Shown: positions 1-14,400 of the stretch, piece after piece | Layout of the letters: every line of letters starts with the position of its first letter | Position numbering within the stretch: the stretch's first letter is position 1 | Source: Apricaphanius iberus | Taxonomy: Eukaryota; Chordata; Actinopteri; Cyprinodontiformes; Aphaniidae | DNA: 64,000 nucleotides | Direction of reading: 5' to 3' | Assembly: GCA_028564705.1 (NCBI GenBank) | Contig: JAPXFQ010000166.1 | Location: 2,108,001 to 2,172,000, forward strand | Made by a program: the position numbers and the translations under genes | The notes under the pieces: generated by a model | What the model was told of the DNA's origin: nothing | Database searches by the model: none | What the model saw: the letters and a program-made list of their open reading frames with translations, nothing else

Positions 1-3000
1 TTCCAACAAGCAAAAATTGCTACAGTTGTAGCAGTGTTTGACCAAGCTGATAGACCAAGCTATGCAATCTAAATTGTATCTTATCTATGTCATATAAATA
101 ATATGGGTTAACACAATAAGATTGACTAAGGTTTCTTGTTGTCTGAAAGCAAAGTGGCATTTAAACCTTGCCCGTCAACTGAAAGTTTCAGATCATGACA
201 AGGATAACCAAAAAAACTGAGATTAAAAAGAGGATATAAACAAATCTGTACAACTTCAGCTTAATTATCCTTCGGAAAGACACATATGAGATGAGTGGAA
301 TTTCGCCAGTGAATTGATTAAATAAGTTTAAATTATTTCATTTTTTGCTTCCTTAGCCAATAGATCAGTTACTGTGACTTTAACACATTATTACGGAAGA
401 TTCCTTTAAGAAAACCATTCTAATTTGGTTGCTAACCTCAAGCATTGCTTCACGTTTTTGTTTTAAATGCTGTGAACATTCTGGGAAAGATTACAGCTTT
501 ACTGCAATGCTAACTCAGAGCAGACTAAAGACTGTGCATGTGAAAATTGCCAAGGGTGTAAAAGAGATAACCTGGTTGGACTACTTGCCGGGCTCTCCTG
601 AAGATGCACCGCCTGAGGTAATAGGTTTACGGATAACATTAATTACCACATTCCTCATTAATGGATGAAGCCTTTATTGGTTCCATTGATCAGATGGACC
701 TGTTAGCCATCATCCTAAGCAATGGTGGATTTAACAAGCTTACATATTGGCATATCAATTAATGCAATCAATTCCTGTCTAGCAGTTACCATGCATCCCA
801 CCCACTTCCTTTTTACCTTACTCACTAACATTTGCAACTAACTTCCTTCTATTATGGGATCTGGATTACATGATCAAGTCAAATGAAGGTTTTGAGTAAA
901 AAGAATCCTTTTGCTGACATTGTTTATCTGACATATAAGCAAATAATTACTTGATTAAAAAGTTTTGTTCAATAAAGTCAACTTAACTGAGTGTGATTTA
1001 TCAGTTCTAGATGAAGAAAAGACAATCAGCTTGTTATGCAAGTTTTAATGGTTTTAGATGCAAATATATGGACATTGCTTCAATGCATTCAGTTGTCTCG
1101 TTGTACAAGTCTTTGACTTACACACAAATCTTAAGGTTAAAGCCGACTATTTTTTTAAGATCACTGCGCCTTTTAAGAAGGCACAGATTACAACTCAGAA
1201 TCCTTCCTATGTTATCCATGTTCAAAAAGGGGTGACAGACTTCAAACACTAGGCTGTGGTTGCCTGGTATAACATGGTGAAGTGGGTAAAACATCAGCAA
1301 TGAATGACGGAGTGGGTAAGATAACTGAAAGCACACCATGACAAAGTGGAGGGATTTACCGTTGGGCCCGCAGCACTTCATTTGCCTAATAACAGATCAT
1401 TCTATAAGAAAGTGGCTGCTCGGAGGAGGGATATCAACCAACGAGGATGTCTCACTCTCAGAAATCCTATTTGAAGACAACACCTTCTGAGCGCTCATCC
1501 TCCTCCACGCCTAAGACGATCCATGCGCATGACAGGGTCCATTAATATGACGCCTATGTAACCTTGCTCTTTCTGCCTCTTTTTTCCAACAGGAGCAAAA
1601 CCGATAGCCAGGAAGGAGGGGCATTATGTTATGACTGAGTGTGTAACAGGAGGGGTGGTGTTAATTTTGAAAAGATGTCTTAAATATCCTCCTCTGAGAC
1701 ACCTGCAGCCACCTCTTCAAAACTAGGAGTGTAAGAAGAGAGTGTTCTTCCTTCACAAATATCACAGAAATGCTGATGTTGTAGGCAGGGTTTTAGTTTT
1801 CTTGCTTCTAAGTTGTATTTCCCTAGCTGCAAACAACCTGCATTGTACATTACATAAACACCACACACACAGGCCGCACACAGGCTCTTGAATCCACAAG
1901 GGAAATGCTACAGATTCATTTTTATGTGTCTGCAAGATGAGTAAATATAGATATAGGGAAGATGATGACAAAGAGTTATTATCTGCATCTACGCCCACCG
2001 CGCTGAAACACAAACATATCCCAGGCATTATTTCTTTAAATACACCATGTGTAAAAATGAAAATCTGCTATGGAGTTCACTGGGAGCAGCACAGAGACAA
2101 CAGATTCATCGGACAGTGTTAAATGTTAAATGTCGAGAGGGGAGCCAGACGAACAGGCAGCCAGACGGACAGCTCTTACTTACTCTGTGTGGGACCTCCT
2201 ATATGCCCCCATCCCTCGAGTGGCACACAAGTGGGCTGAGCAATTAACAATTTCATGCTGATTGCCTGAAGCGTGTTTTGCTATGCCATAAAGATAATAG
2301 CATGAAGGGTGTAGCGGCAGACCCCCATTACCCCTCCTCCGGTGTTTCTCTATTGCTTCCATCTCTCAGTTCTCTCCTGTGTAATTCACATGTTGAAATG
2401 GTGCTCTGCCTACTTGCTTTATTAAAGACGGTCTCCCTGCTTCGAGGGCGCGTTTAAGAAAAAAATATATAAAGATGACTCCCTGAAGAGTAAACAGGGA
2501 TGATTATTAAAGGGAAGGAGAAACTAGAGTCTTGGTCTCCCACTGGCTTCTTGATTTGAAAGTCTAATTTGGCAAGTGAACACAACAGGCATGCAGGTAT
2601 ACAAAATAAACCGGTTCCATTTTGAAGCATGCTCGCCTAGGATTCTGGTGACGGCCCGCTTCTTCTTTCTGTACCTCAACATGGCATGACAGCAATCCAC
2701 TTTGACCATGGAGCTCACCACTGTGCAACAGGAATGTCAGTGCACCAGCCAGTAAACCTGGGACTCATGTTCAGAGCAGACAATATCAAAGAGCCTCAGA
2801 GGAAGGAAAGAACATGAGACACAAGTAGTTTTTGAAAGCAAGGAAGGTGATTTTGATTCAGAACAGAAATGCAGACTGTATTTTGAGCAGCATAAGCCCT
2901 TAGGAAAATTTTTTGGCTTTAAACATTATATTTGAATTGTACTTAAAAAATAATTAATAATAACGGTGAATCTCAGTGAGTTCTAGGTACTTATTTTCCA

Positions 3001-6000
3001 AATGCTACAAATAATAAACATTCTTAATTTTTTTAAGACCTAATAGTTCCGTTGAGACATATAGAGTGGGTATTTTAAAGATTATTTAGGTCTCTGCAAA
3101 GGTAACTAAAAGACATGAATGTTCAGCCATTTTTTAAAACTTCTCATCCATTCAGAGGCCAATCATGGCTTTGGTTCATTTCCGTCATAGCGTTCTTGTA
3201 TAATCATAAAGGCTAGATGAATTGTGCAGTAAGTATTCTAGAAAAAGAGAAATTGTTAAAATTGAAACAGCTTGGTAAATAACTGCATTAAACCTGATAG
3301 TCTTTGGAAATCGCATTATTGACAAACTACCCTAGGGATTATTGCTGTCACAATGTGAAAACATACCCTAAAGACATGAGGGGTAGTTGTGGACAATAGG
3401 TTGTAGTAGCAGTCCCTTCTGCCCCTCTGGCCTGTCCTCATTGACCCCCTACCTCCCCCATCACCTTCCGGGCTTCTGTTTGGCTTTCCACCCCCTGGCT
3501 GAGTGTGAAAGTCCAGCTGGCACACTGACATCCTCTGCACCTCAAATGAACAAACAGGAGCTGCATTAAAGCCCCCATATTGTTAATAATGAGCTACTTC
3601 CAAATGTGCATTCTGAAGAGGCAAACACACAAACTCACACACCTACCATGCGATAAGAAGAAACATGTTTTTGTGTTCATTTATAAGACATAATGTCACC
3701 CCCAACACCCACCCAGCTCCACACAACAACACACATGCACAGACTTATAAATTGCAGTCACATCCCCCTGCTAGAAGGGGATGATAATTGCGGACGGCCA
3801 ATAAATTACTGCTGCCTCCACATCAATTATAAGCATCACGTCTGGCAATGAGGAAAATGAGATCTTGTGACAAATTTCATGAGGCTTGGCTGCCCAGCAG
3901 CCTTTCTTAACATGCTACAGATAGCAATCCCTTATCTAGCCCCTGTAATGGGGAGCTACGGATAGAGAGATGGAGCTGCAGCCATTTAATTAAAAAGCTT
4001 GGGGTAGGGGGTGGAGAGGTGTAATTCATAGAAAAAGCACAGGAAGGAGACAAAGCCTTTGTCTGCAATACATATTTTGCTCAGTATTGTTACTCATCAC
4101 AAACAAAGTTTGGATAGCCTCTGAAAACAACTCTGAAGATTTTGTCAGTTCTTGTGTGTGCTTCTATGTTTCCCCTTCTCCTTCCTAGTTTTAAATAATT
4201 CCTATGGGTTTGCTTTTTATGTTTTTTTCTTCTTTTTAGAAATGGATGACTGCAGTGGACAGACAATGGCAGTGAATGAAATGGCCCCTACACCTAATTG
4301 TATTCCCACCTGGGAAAGGCAGACAAGGGCGGAGGTTTCAGGAGCACAGCAATGAGGATTTATGGCAGAAGGGGAGACGGCAAAATAAAACACCGAAAGG
4401 GATGGCCCTTAAATCTCATTCCCAGTGCAATATTCATTGTAGTTGCAATCGGGTGTGCTGATAGAGCACAGGAGGGGAAAAATGGCCGCATGTGTTCGAA
4501 TTATGGTTGTACTCTCTACTAATATTTAACATCATTAGAAAATCATTAGAAAACCATCATAAAACCTGGGATTATGACCAGAGCATTAAACACAATGATT
4601 ATTCAGTGTGTTCCTTCCCCGCTTCGCCTTGGAAATTAGATTTGTGCCACAATGGCAATGTAGGGGAAACGTATGAATATTTTTCATAATTACGGCAACA
4701 TTTGAAAAACATTGCCTAGCGTGAATTACTATACCATTATGAAGTCATGTTTGTCTGCCCAAAAGCAAAGCTTTCAATGAGGCTTTGCATGGGATATCAT
4801 TAAAGCAGTGGCACAGGGGGCTTGGTAATAACAATATATTAGCTACTTTTAACCTTCCAAAGCTTATGCAGTTAGATGGCAGCAGATCCTTAAAAACTGT
4901 ACTCAAGGAATATTTCTGAGGTTTTTGTTTTTCTCATTGTAGTTTTTCTCACGTTGATCACCACAATCACTCTGCAGTTGTCAAGGTGGGGGATGTGAAA
5001 GGAAAGGCTTCATTCAAAGTGGATAGATTCAAAGCACAGAAGAAACTTCTAATAATGGATGTCTTTTTTAAGATAAACATCTGAAAAGTGGAAGAAATCT
5101 TACAGTCTGGCTTTTAACGGCACAAATAAGGGTTTACATATCTTGTGCCGTACGCTGAGGAAAATTAGTCCCAATATAGTTGAGTCTTTACTTTTTGGGA
5201 TTTCTCGGCAGCCCCATTATCAACAGCAGCCATCAGCACAAAGATAAAAGATCCTAATGGAGCTGGCCCTAGTGGAGATGAAAGGTGCAGAGATGGCACA
5301 CTGTTATGAATCTCTAATGCAGCCCATGTTTTGAAGGTAATGACTGACTATCAGGTTGTAAACAGTTACTGAATTTGTCTAGAAGAGCTTGCAACGCCTC
5401 AAATGAATACCAGCCACCATGGTGGCAGATGACAGCGTTGGTTCAACATGCACGAGCAGTTTCCTTTTATTCCTAGAGGTTTTTCTAAACACTAAACACT
5501 AAACTGCAATCATTTTACTTCAAGTGAAGCCCATAAACATATTCTTTTTGGGTCAGCATGTGCAGGAGGCTAATGTAAGAGCAATCGCTTGTCAAGCTTT
5601 TCAGACTAATTGAACTGACACTTATGAGAACCAATCTTTTTTTAAATGCAATACTTGGCAGATATTCTGGCTTTTGTCCCTTCAAAGTTTGCCAGGAGGA
5701 AAAAAAATATGCCCTTTGAACAACACAGGGAGGTGAAAATATATGGTGAGAGGAGTCTTTTCTCCAGTCTCTTTCACAGAACCTAATGGATTGTAAGCAC
5801 TTAATGCATTAATCAATCAATATCTCTCACTGTACATCAGTAGCGTGACTAAGTTATGAATGACCTTTCCAACAAGAAAAGGACACTTAAATGCACACAA
5901 GATTGCTGCTTGGTTAGTGACTTGGGCCCGGTTTTTACCATGCATGATTACACCTTCATAAGTCACAGAGCCGTTAACAGTGCACTCAATACATTGAGGT

Positions 6001-6111
6001 TAGTTGTTAGACCATTTAAACACAAATTTGCTTGTGATAGACCATAACTTAGAGGCCTCTTCAGAATTGTGCTTCCTGTCCTTCAATACATAAATCTATA
6101 CAGTTCTACTC
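1..6111 (-). other. zfhx3 intron 5, window start
   Basis: Inside the intron that follows the fourth coding exon. No exon of zfhx3, RNA or gene is recognisable. Stretches at 3765-4010 and 4540-4800 are non-repetitive and rich in TAAT-type motifs, possible regulatory elements. Remaining sequence is AT-rich with nothing recognised. Confidence 0.55.
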
Positions 6112-6510
6112 TCAGTGTACATTTTATTATGTACACCATACTAGTACAATTTGGGTGCCCTGGTTGTCTTTGGAGAAGTTCTAATTCTTTGTGACCGATT
6201 TAACAAATCTGCACATCCAAGATATAAATCTCCAGTTCCACCACATCCCACAGGGCTCTGTTGGTCTGAGATTTGGTGTCAGGCCAAGAAACCAGCTTCA
6301 GATGATCTGGGCTTTGTGACACGGCTCATTATCCTGCTGGACGTAGCCATCACAAGGTGGACACCCTGAGGTCACAGAAAGGTGAAGATGGTCATCAACT
6401 GTACTCAGGTAGAATGTGACATTTTAATGATGTTCAACTGGTACTAGCATTGCACCACCATCAGCAGCCTGAACTGTTAATTTAATGAAGGATGCATGTT
6501 GAATTATTAG
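6112..6510 (-). mobile_element. Tc1-like transposon fragment, C-terminal half
   Basis: The left end, CAGTGTACATTTTATTATGT followed by ACACC, resembles the Tc1-like terminus ending TTTATTAGGTACACC. Read on the minus strand, 6238-6262 gives LWDVVE-like codons and 6300-6345 follows the region upstream of it; the nucleotide order matches a familiar fish Tc1-like element. It breaks off near 6510, so only the transposase C-terminal half and one end survive. It is related to the intact-ended copy at 41015. Confidence 0.7.
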
Positions 6511-9500
6511 TGATTTTGATTCATTGCACTCAGGAGTGGACCAACATATGACAAGAAAAAAAAACTTATTATATTCAACTTTCTACCTTTCTGAAAACCT
6601 TACTTTAACATCTTCTTAAACAATTACCAAAATCTTTAGAAAGACAACATGCAAATCTATCCTCTTACTATCTTCTACAGAGCTGCAGAGAAAATAGATC
6701 AGAACAGAATTAACTTTAGAGGATAGTGATTCCCGATGATAGCGAAGGAAGAAATGGAGGTATGGGTATAGGTTATGATGAAGTCGAGAAACAGGAGGGT
6801 CAATTTTTTGCTCTGTCTTGTCTCTGAGTACCAGAGCATGGAGGTGAAGTGAGACAAAGTGGAACAGAAAGGAACTGACTGCAGAGTCAGAAAAAAAGAA
6901 CATCCCAGAACAAGAGCACAAACTGATGCTATTGTGGTCAATGAACAATTGCCTTAAAAAAGTGACTGCATAGGACCCTTAAACAAAGACGCCATTGCCA
7001 TTCACTCTCCCCCATCTAATTAGATTATTTTGGCCAGTTTAACATGACAAAAACCAGCCCATTTTTCTTAATTCTGGCTGCCGTCCTGGCCCCTGTATCA
7101 CCTTAAATCGAGTAAAGCCTCAGTGTGCAGGCTTGTATGTAAGACTGACAGCGACTTGTGACATGGATTCAGACACATTCACTGTGTTCTCTGCTTAACG
7201 TTTCACACACAAGTATGTGCCCTGTCTCAGCTTTCCCAACTGCTTGAAATATTCACCATATGCGTGATAAAGCCTCATTTCCCGAGAAACCGTTCAACCA
7301 GAAGCTGCTTTACAGGTTTGACCAAATATATATGCAGGGGAAAGAACGTATCTTTAAAATATATTCGAGACTTCACAACATTGCAAATAAAACTTGACGT
7401 TTTCTCTGAAACGGGGAAAACACTGTTCTCAATAAATCACACAAAATGTGGTCTTATTTTTTAAGCAATCACCTTCCCAAATGCTTCTGGTAATAAAACA
7501 TATTAAAAGGAGAAAATGTAAGTAAAAAACCAAGCTGTTCATTTTGGCAACTCTAAAGTCTTGTACTTGAAAGGTATTTGGTAATAGAGCCATCTTTTTT
7601 TAGTATTTAGAAAATGAATTGATCTGTATAATTCACAAATAATTCTGTGTGACAAACATTAAATAAGATTCATGACTTCAATATTTACTGACAAAATTAG
7701 ACAGATAAAAATAAATGGATTTTTCCTATTCAATTATACATCCACATGATAAGAGGCTAAAAACAATGATTGTTTACATATTAAGTTATTGTCCTTAAAA
7801 CTGAAAAACTAGCTATATTTAATGAATGTTTACTGCATAAAAGCAGGATGAAGGATTCATCAACAGACAATCTTATAGTATTTGCACAATAAAAGAAAAT
7901 TTAAAATGAAACTTTTTTTACTTGTCTGCATATTAATATTTTTCCAGCATCATTATTACTCCATCTAGAAAAATTGCTTCATCTAAAATATAATTTTAAC
8001 ATACTTGTGTCTTTCAAAATGTCACTTGATTTAAGTACTTTTTAAAAATAAAAAGGCATCCTCGCCATAACGCTCAATAACACTCTGCTGTTGAATTAAC
8101 TTGATGCAACATGCTGAACGTTTACCGGGCAACAAGTATGAAAATTCACATTTGCATGCCTTCTCGATTATGGGTCGAATCATCTCAATGCTTCAAATGA
8201 CTAAATTTGCAGAGACCGGTTGAAAGCAATGTTTACATCAATAAGAAATTGAAAAATGAGAATATTTTCTCCTAAAATATGTATGTTTCATCTGTTATGT
8301 TAAAAGACATAAAACCGTTCTAACTGGAAACGAATAATCTAGCTAAATTTACAATTTCCCTGAGAAGATAATCAGGCTACAGTGAGCAAACTATGTGCAT
8401 ATTCCTTAATATTCATTTCTAAAAATGTATTTCTTTAAATATCACTTCTGAGAGTGTATATAGCTAATGCAAAAAATATTATTTTATTTGAGATTGATTT
8501 AAACGTTTTTATCACTCTTGAACCCTTTTTGAAGTCCAGGTGTACACTTATAGCATAAGTGACTTTAAAATCATGCTTCATTTACTTGCCCAGGTTAAAT
8601 TGCATTCATCCCTTTAATTATCTGAGTCATTTGTTCCGAATTAACAGTAGATGAAAACAGCAGCTAACTAAATAAAACAGCAGCCACAGAGAAATACTGA
8701 GTTTAAAGCCAGGAAAAATTAAACAGTAATTTCTGTTCGACCTACAAGAACACTGATAGTTTTAGATTTGAGCCCTAAAATCATCTTTTGAAAAGCAGGC
8801 AGTTACATCTTCTGTACATTAAAAATCATAAACAATAAAAAAAAACTTTAATGGAATCATTGATATCTACCAAGAATGGTCTACTAAAAGAAGAGTTATA
8901 ACCCAAAAACAAGCTTCTGAAAGCCTTAGACCTAAAAGTGTTGAGTGAACAGGGGCATCCTCCTGTGAAGTCACAACCAAAACTGGTGCGAAAATGCTTG
9001 TTTGCTGCCAACTTCCAACTGAGGGAAGAGCCGGGCAGTTGGGTGTTTGAGGAAACTAGTCAAATCCAGAATAATTTCCAGTTTCCATCTGTAGAAAGTT
9101 CCCTCTAATGTCACACACACCAACACACTGCAGAGCTGTCCTCCCACTCGCATTATCTTTTTTGTGTTTTTCACCAAACTCGTCCATTTCTCTTCATCCA
9201 TCCTCCTCCCACCCTCCTCAGGTGGTGTGTAGTGTGCTGTCAAGCACTGCATGAATCAATGGCTGGTGCTCACGCCCACAGGTAAAGGTTAGAGAGGTTC
9301 ACTATTGAATTATTTCTGCACTTCTCTCATTGCTGCCATCTGCCTGGCTGCTTTTAGTTGATGTGGTTGTGGAGGGGACTCTTTGCTAATGCATCGGAAA
9401 CATGGGTGTGTGTGTCTGTGTGTGTGATTCCTGTTTAAATGTTTTTTGGACCATAATGATGTTTTCTTCACATGTAACTAGCATAACATAAAACTGCATA

Positions 9501-10507
9501 TTAAGCAGCTGTTTATAAACACCCCTATGTATGCTCAGTTCTCTTCTTGTATCCAATAATAATGATTTACAACATATTTACTGTTAGCCAGGCTTTGTTT
9601 CATCTGACTTTATTCTAATGGAGCTTTTGGAGTTGAGGCCAGATAGGGCATCCTTCATTCTCTGCTTTTGTTTTGCTGTCAGCAAAGCTGATCATCTCTG
9701 CTGGACCCCAAGCCGCACAGATCACGCCCTTTGATCCACTAGTTGTCTCTGAGGGGCAAAACCAGCCTTATTAAAAATGGCTAAGTAAAACTTTTCTGCC
9801 TAGGCTCAATACTTCCCAAACTTTCCCCTCTTTCCACCCTGATGTTGCCTATGGTCAAATTGAGCTGCCCAGTTCTGACAGCGAGCAGTGTTGTTAAACC
9901 CAATACCAAAACACTGAAACAAATGAAGCAATTCAAGTGTATAACAATTTATTGGTTGTATTTCCTAGATTACCTGGCATACCCTTGCACTACAATCAAT
10001 ACAACAGATGAGAATGGGCTGGATGTACAGTGATAATGTGAACCTTAGGGGAAACTTCAACTAAGGATTATGTAGGAAACCTTTAAAAGTGAAATATTAC
10101 AGCTACTATACAGCGGAAAGAAAGAGAGGGTGTATATATACTTTAGTGTAAACACAAGCAATCATTTTTGCCAGCATGTACAATGCAAAACTCTTGAGTC
10201 ATTCCTCATTTTTTACAATTTTATCTTATTTTAGCATATTTAAAAATGATGCTTTTTATGTTGGATTGTTTATGCACAAAAATGCCCCTAAATTTATGGC
10301 ATGCACAGGTTTATTTGTACACCTAGCAGACCAGACAACTACACACAGAACCAATTGGAAATTTGATCTTTAAACATTTGGTTAAAAGAAGCTTGTCCAA
10401 CACAGTTTGTGCCAATTTCTTTAGTGAAATATAAAAATCATGAAGATAGCACAGTTATACACAAATTGGTATTTCAGTATTAACTTGATCAATCCAAAAG
10501 AGCTCTT
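6511..10507 (-). other. zfhx3 intron 5, AT-rich part
   Basis: About 4 kb, very AT-rich from 7480 to 8870. I see no gene, RNA or clear repeat apart from a short GTGTGTGTGTCTGTGTGTGTG run at 9405-9425. Confidence 0.55.
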
Positions 10508-11228
10508 GTGCCTATGAAAAGTATGGCACCTGCCTACATTAAAATGTCAATGTATTTCAGTGGAATTTTATATGATAAAAAGAAAGTAGCCCATAACTGT
10601 GAAGTGAAAGATAAGTGATGTATGGTTCTCAAACGTTTTTAAAAATAAATGTAAGAAAACAATGCCATAAATTTGCATTTTAGAAACTTTTAATCAGTTA
10701 GTCCTATATAAAGGTCAGCACCATCATAAGCCTTATGAAGTCATCTAAAAAGTAAATAGTAAAAAGTCCACTTCAAGGAAAATACATGGAAGAGCAACAA
10801 AAAGAAAGCCACTGTTGAAGGCGCAGAGAAAAGCTGCGCGAAGTTGAAAATAGACAGAACTAAATTCAGAAAACTCTTTTAAAGGCTACAGAAGACTTGA
10901 GAGTCGGGCTGAGGGTAACCTTCCAACACAGCATAGAACCTAAACAAAAAGCAAGCACTACAACGTGTAAACCCTGTGAACCCTGCCACAACTGCTAAAA
11001 AGGAGACATCAAATGTAGAATACGGTAGAGTTGGTAGTTTACGGAGTTGCTCTAAGCGATCTATGGTTTTATACCAAAAAACGAAAAGTCAATTTTATTT
11101 CAGAATTATGTACTACCTCATTTTGGTCTATCACATAAAATTCCAATATAATGCACAAACTATGGTTGTACTGTAAAAAAAAAAAAAAAAAGTTGAAATG
11201 GTATAAATACTTTTGCTTAACAATGTAC
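10508..11228 (+). mobile_element. Internally deleted Tc1-like transposon
   Basis: Left part at 10525-10640 (GTATTTCAGTGGAATTTTAT, ATAACTGTGAAGTG, GATGTATGGTTCTCAAA) and right part at 11085-11215 (TTTTGGTCTATCACATAAAA, ATAAATACTTTTGC) follow the two ends of a widespread fish Tc1 family in inverted order. The middle keeps scraps of transposase-like DNA (GCCACTGTTGAA at 10810, AAGACTTGAGAGTCGGG at 10892). No open frame remains. A poly(A) run at 11175-11191 interrupts the right end. Confidence 0.72.
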
Positions 11229-11283
11229 TTGCAAAGACCTTGAAAGAGTAGATAATCAGTAAAAGGTTATAACAGCTTTACAG

Positions 11284-11450
11284 TAGGGCTGCACAATGCA
11301 AAAAAATAATTAGAAACTTTCTAAGTTCCTCTCTTTGTCATCTATGCATATTACACTCTACGACCTTTAGCATTCTGGGTCATGTCATTTGTGTCTGCTG
11401 AACATCTGCCATGGCTAGACTCTGGCCAAGTGGTTAATTTTCACATTAGC
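11284..11450. mobile_element. hAT-like terminal fragment
   Basis: The phrase TAGGGCTGCACAATGC resembles the recalled end of fish hAT elements, preceded by CTTTACAG, which fits the weak hAT target pattern. The internal sequence is not coding. The other end is uncertain; see the end at 17372-17409. Confidence 0.4.
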
Positions 11451-14400
11451 ATTTAAAATGCATGGTCAAAACGCTTATAACATATTAGCCAACAATTACT
11501 ATCTTCCAAACAGTCCATTCCGATATTGAGCATACTGATATTGTGATAATGACATATTTGATATATTTGCTTTGAAGTCTTACTCCAAGTTACTGTTTTT
11601 TTTGGTTTATGACTTTCACATTCTTTTCGTTCACTATACATGTTTTTTGACTCTTCTTTTGTCGTCCACATGGCCAAATTTCTAATGTTTTCAAGTTCAT
11701 AATGCATAATATGTTAGAAAGTTAGAAAGATGTTCAAAAGCTTAAAGAACAAAAATGTGGACTACTTCACAAAATCACAAGATACTCTGGCTCCTTTCGC
11801 ACTAAATATTAATAAATAAATGACGGCTTAAAACATTTCCCAAGCAATTTATGTTTTTGCAATATATTTCATTTTTAGCAATCCAATGTTAATATGGGAA
11901 TAAATAACATACTTACAGTATATGGAAAATTGTAAAAGCTATTTTAATTAAAACAGTTGGTTTACATGTTTAGATAGTGATAGAAAAATGTTACATACAT
12001 AAAGGAAAAACTTTCATTGGAAGGGTGGAAATGTGTTTCTTCTTCATCTCATCTACCTGTGACAGAGACATGACTGCTGCTATAATTAAACCCATCACAA
12101 CCATTATGTCTCTGGCACCTAATCTATTCCCTCCTCCGCTGTCTGTCTGTAACCACAGAATTCCTGCCTCAGCCTCTGACTGACAGACCCTGTGGAGGTT
12201 GTGGTCACTCTGAGTGACTGACAAGAAGGGCAACAAGGCTACTGCATTACTCCCATCCCCTCCCTGCCAGCTCCTCCGGATCATTCTATCCAACACCTCA
12301 CACCACTGATCGCCACCTCTGCTCCAGTATCCAGCTGCAAAGCCTCTGGTCCCCGAAAATAGAACTCATTAACACGTTTAGTAAGTACAAATGAGATGAC
12401 AGTCTCCTGATGGACTGTCTATCTTTTGGATCAGCTTTCAAAGAGAGCGTGAAGTAATGACAAGAGAGGGGGAAACCAATATTATAATGTGCTTTCGACC
12501 TCTTCTAAAAATGGTCTCGATGACGGGGAGAGCCTCCTGCAACCACACATGGCCTGCATTTTAGTACAGACACCTAGGTGTGTGCCTCATGTATGGGAAT
12601 GCGAGTTTGCAAAATAAAATTTGTTGCATACTTACACCCACATGACATAGATGAGAGTGAAATCACAGGCGGGCCAGAAAACATACAGAGCACAAACACG
12701 GAGGTCTTGACATGTGCAAGATTATCGACATTGAGCTTCTAAACTGACAGAATTTCTCATTTACTTTACAAAAAATCTGATTAACATTATCATACATATA
12801 AAAATACATAATCTTTTCGTGTTTCTATATCTGATGGGAGTACAGTTGACCATTACACATGTTCCAGTGAGAAGGCGAAGCCAGTCTGTATTTTCAGAGC
12901 AATGTCAGTCAGGAGTGCCTCTAAAAATCTGGACACCAGACGTTCTAGTGCACAGCCTATCCCAGAATAGAGTGGTGGCTTTTGGGTCAAATTGCTAGAA
13001 CAGGAGGGGTACAGAGAGCATTTCATACCAAGCCAATGAAAGAGGATGCAAGAGACTTCCTTGTGTTAGTTTTAGTAGAGGGGTCACATAAATGCTAAAA
13101 TCCTGCACTGGAAAATCTATAAAGCCATCATTTTGGCTTTTTAATAAATGTCTAGTCTTCTGTAATATTTTCAAAATGAAAAGTAATGTACTTATGAATT
13201 TCCTGGCACGTTATACAGACAGCAAACAATTTCCTATGATGCCTTGATGCCCTTCGGACAGGGATTAGAAGGCAGGCGACTGACAGAGGTCTGAGTGAGC
13301 TGTGGGCCCTCTGGGGCCCTGCTCATCCAGGCCTGCACAACCCTCATCCTCATATCCACTCTGCATCAGTGGGGCAATAACAGTCTTTATTAAAAGCGCA
13401 TTGTAGCAGTGTCTGCCCATACAACTTACTTTCAGATTGCCCATAATGTGGCATGTAGAAAGGGTCTGGTAGTTGGGGCTACAATATCCTGTTTCTGGAA
13501 AGGTTCACTTTGCATTTTAACAAGCATGAATAAAGAAGGACATTCCAGAAACGGCTACCGTCTGTTTCACTCTTGCCTGTGGGGAGCAAAAGCTCTGGAC
13601 CTTGCATGCCATCCAAGCATGGCCTGGCTCACCTTTGATTTTACCTGAATTTCACAGCTGTAGCATAGCCACGGGTCAAACAGATCATATAAGAGCTGCG
13701 CAAAAAATAAATAACTCCTCTTTGATGTGTTGCAAGAATGACAAGAAGCAGAAAAATAAAAAGATAGGATATAAGCATTTTAGACGTATGTAAATTCTGA
13801 CTACCATAAAACAACTAATCTATGCTTTATTATGTTATTTTTTTTTCCCTTTTACCATTTATTTCTTATTGGTTTTTCAAAAAAAATAAAATCAGCCATT
13901 TAAGGTCTGCTACAAAAAAAAGAAGTTCCATATCATAAACTTGTATATTGGAGGCTTTTAATAAAACTTAACCACCCCCTCAAACATTTGAAATATCACT
14001 GGCATTTTTTTAAAATCATAATTGAAACATTAGGCTTTAATAGGCATGTACTTACACTATTTTCTTCAAAGAAAAGGAGAGGGATTGTATGTATTAAGTT
14101 ATGGTACATACTCACTAAAAAATACCTTTAAACTATATATACCTGAATACTTCAAGTATCACACTTGATAAGCATATTTTGACTCTGTTTTTATAAAGCA
14201 ATAAATTATATTTTACATTATTTTTTATTCTATTACTGTATTACTCGTGAGGCCTGGGAATGCCTTAGGTTTCCCCCCGGAGAAGTTGGCACAAGTGGCT
14301 GAACAAAAATAAAGTCCGGATCTCTTTGCTTAATTTAAAAGAAGCACTCTTGGTACTCCATGAAAAGTCTGCTTCTTAGAAGGTGTGTAGCCATGTTGGA

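Noticed and set aside
6616..6948. Minus-strand frame of 110 codons
   Set aside because: No recognisable domain, no splice or promoter context, AT-rich intron.
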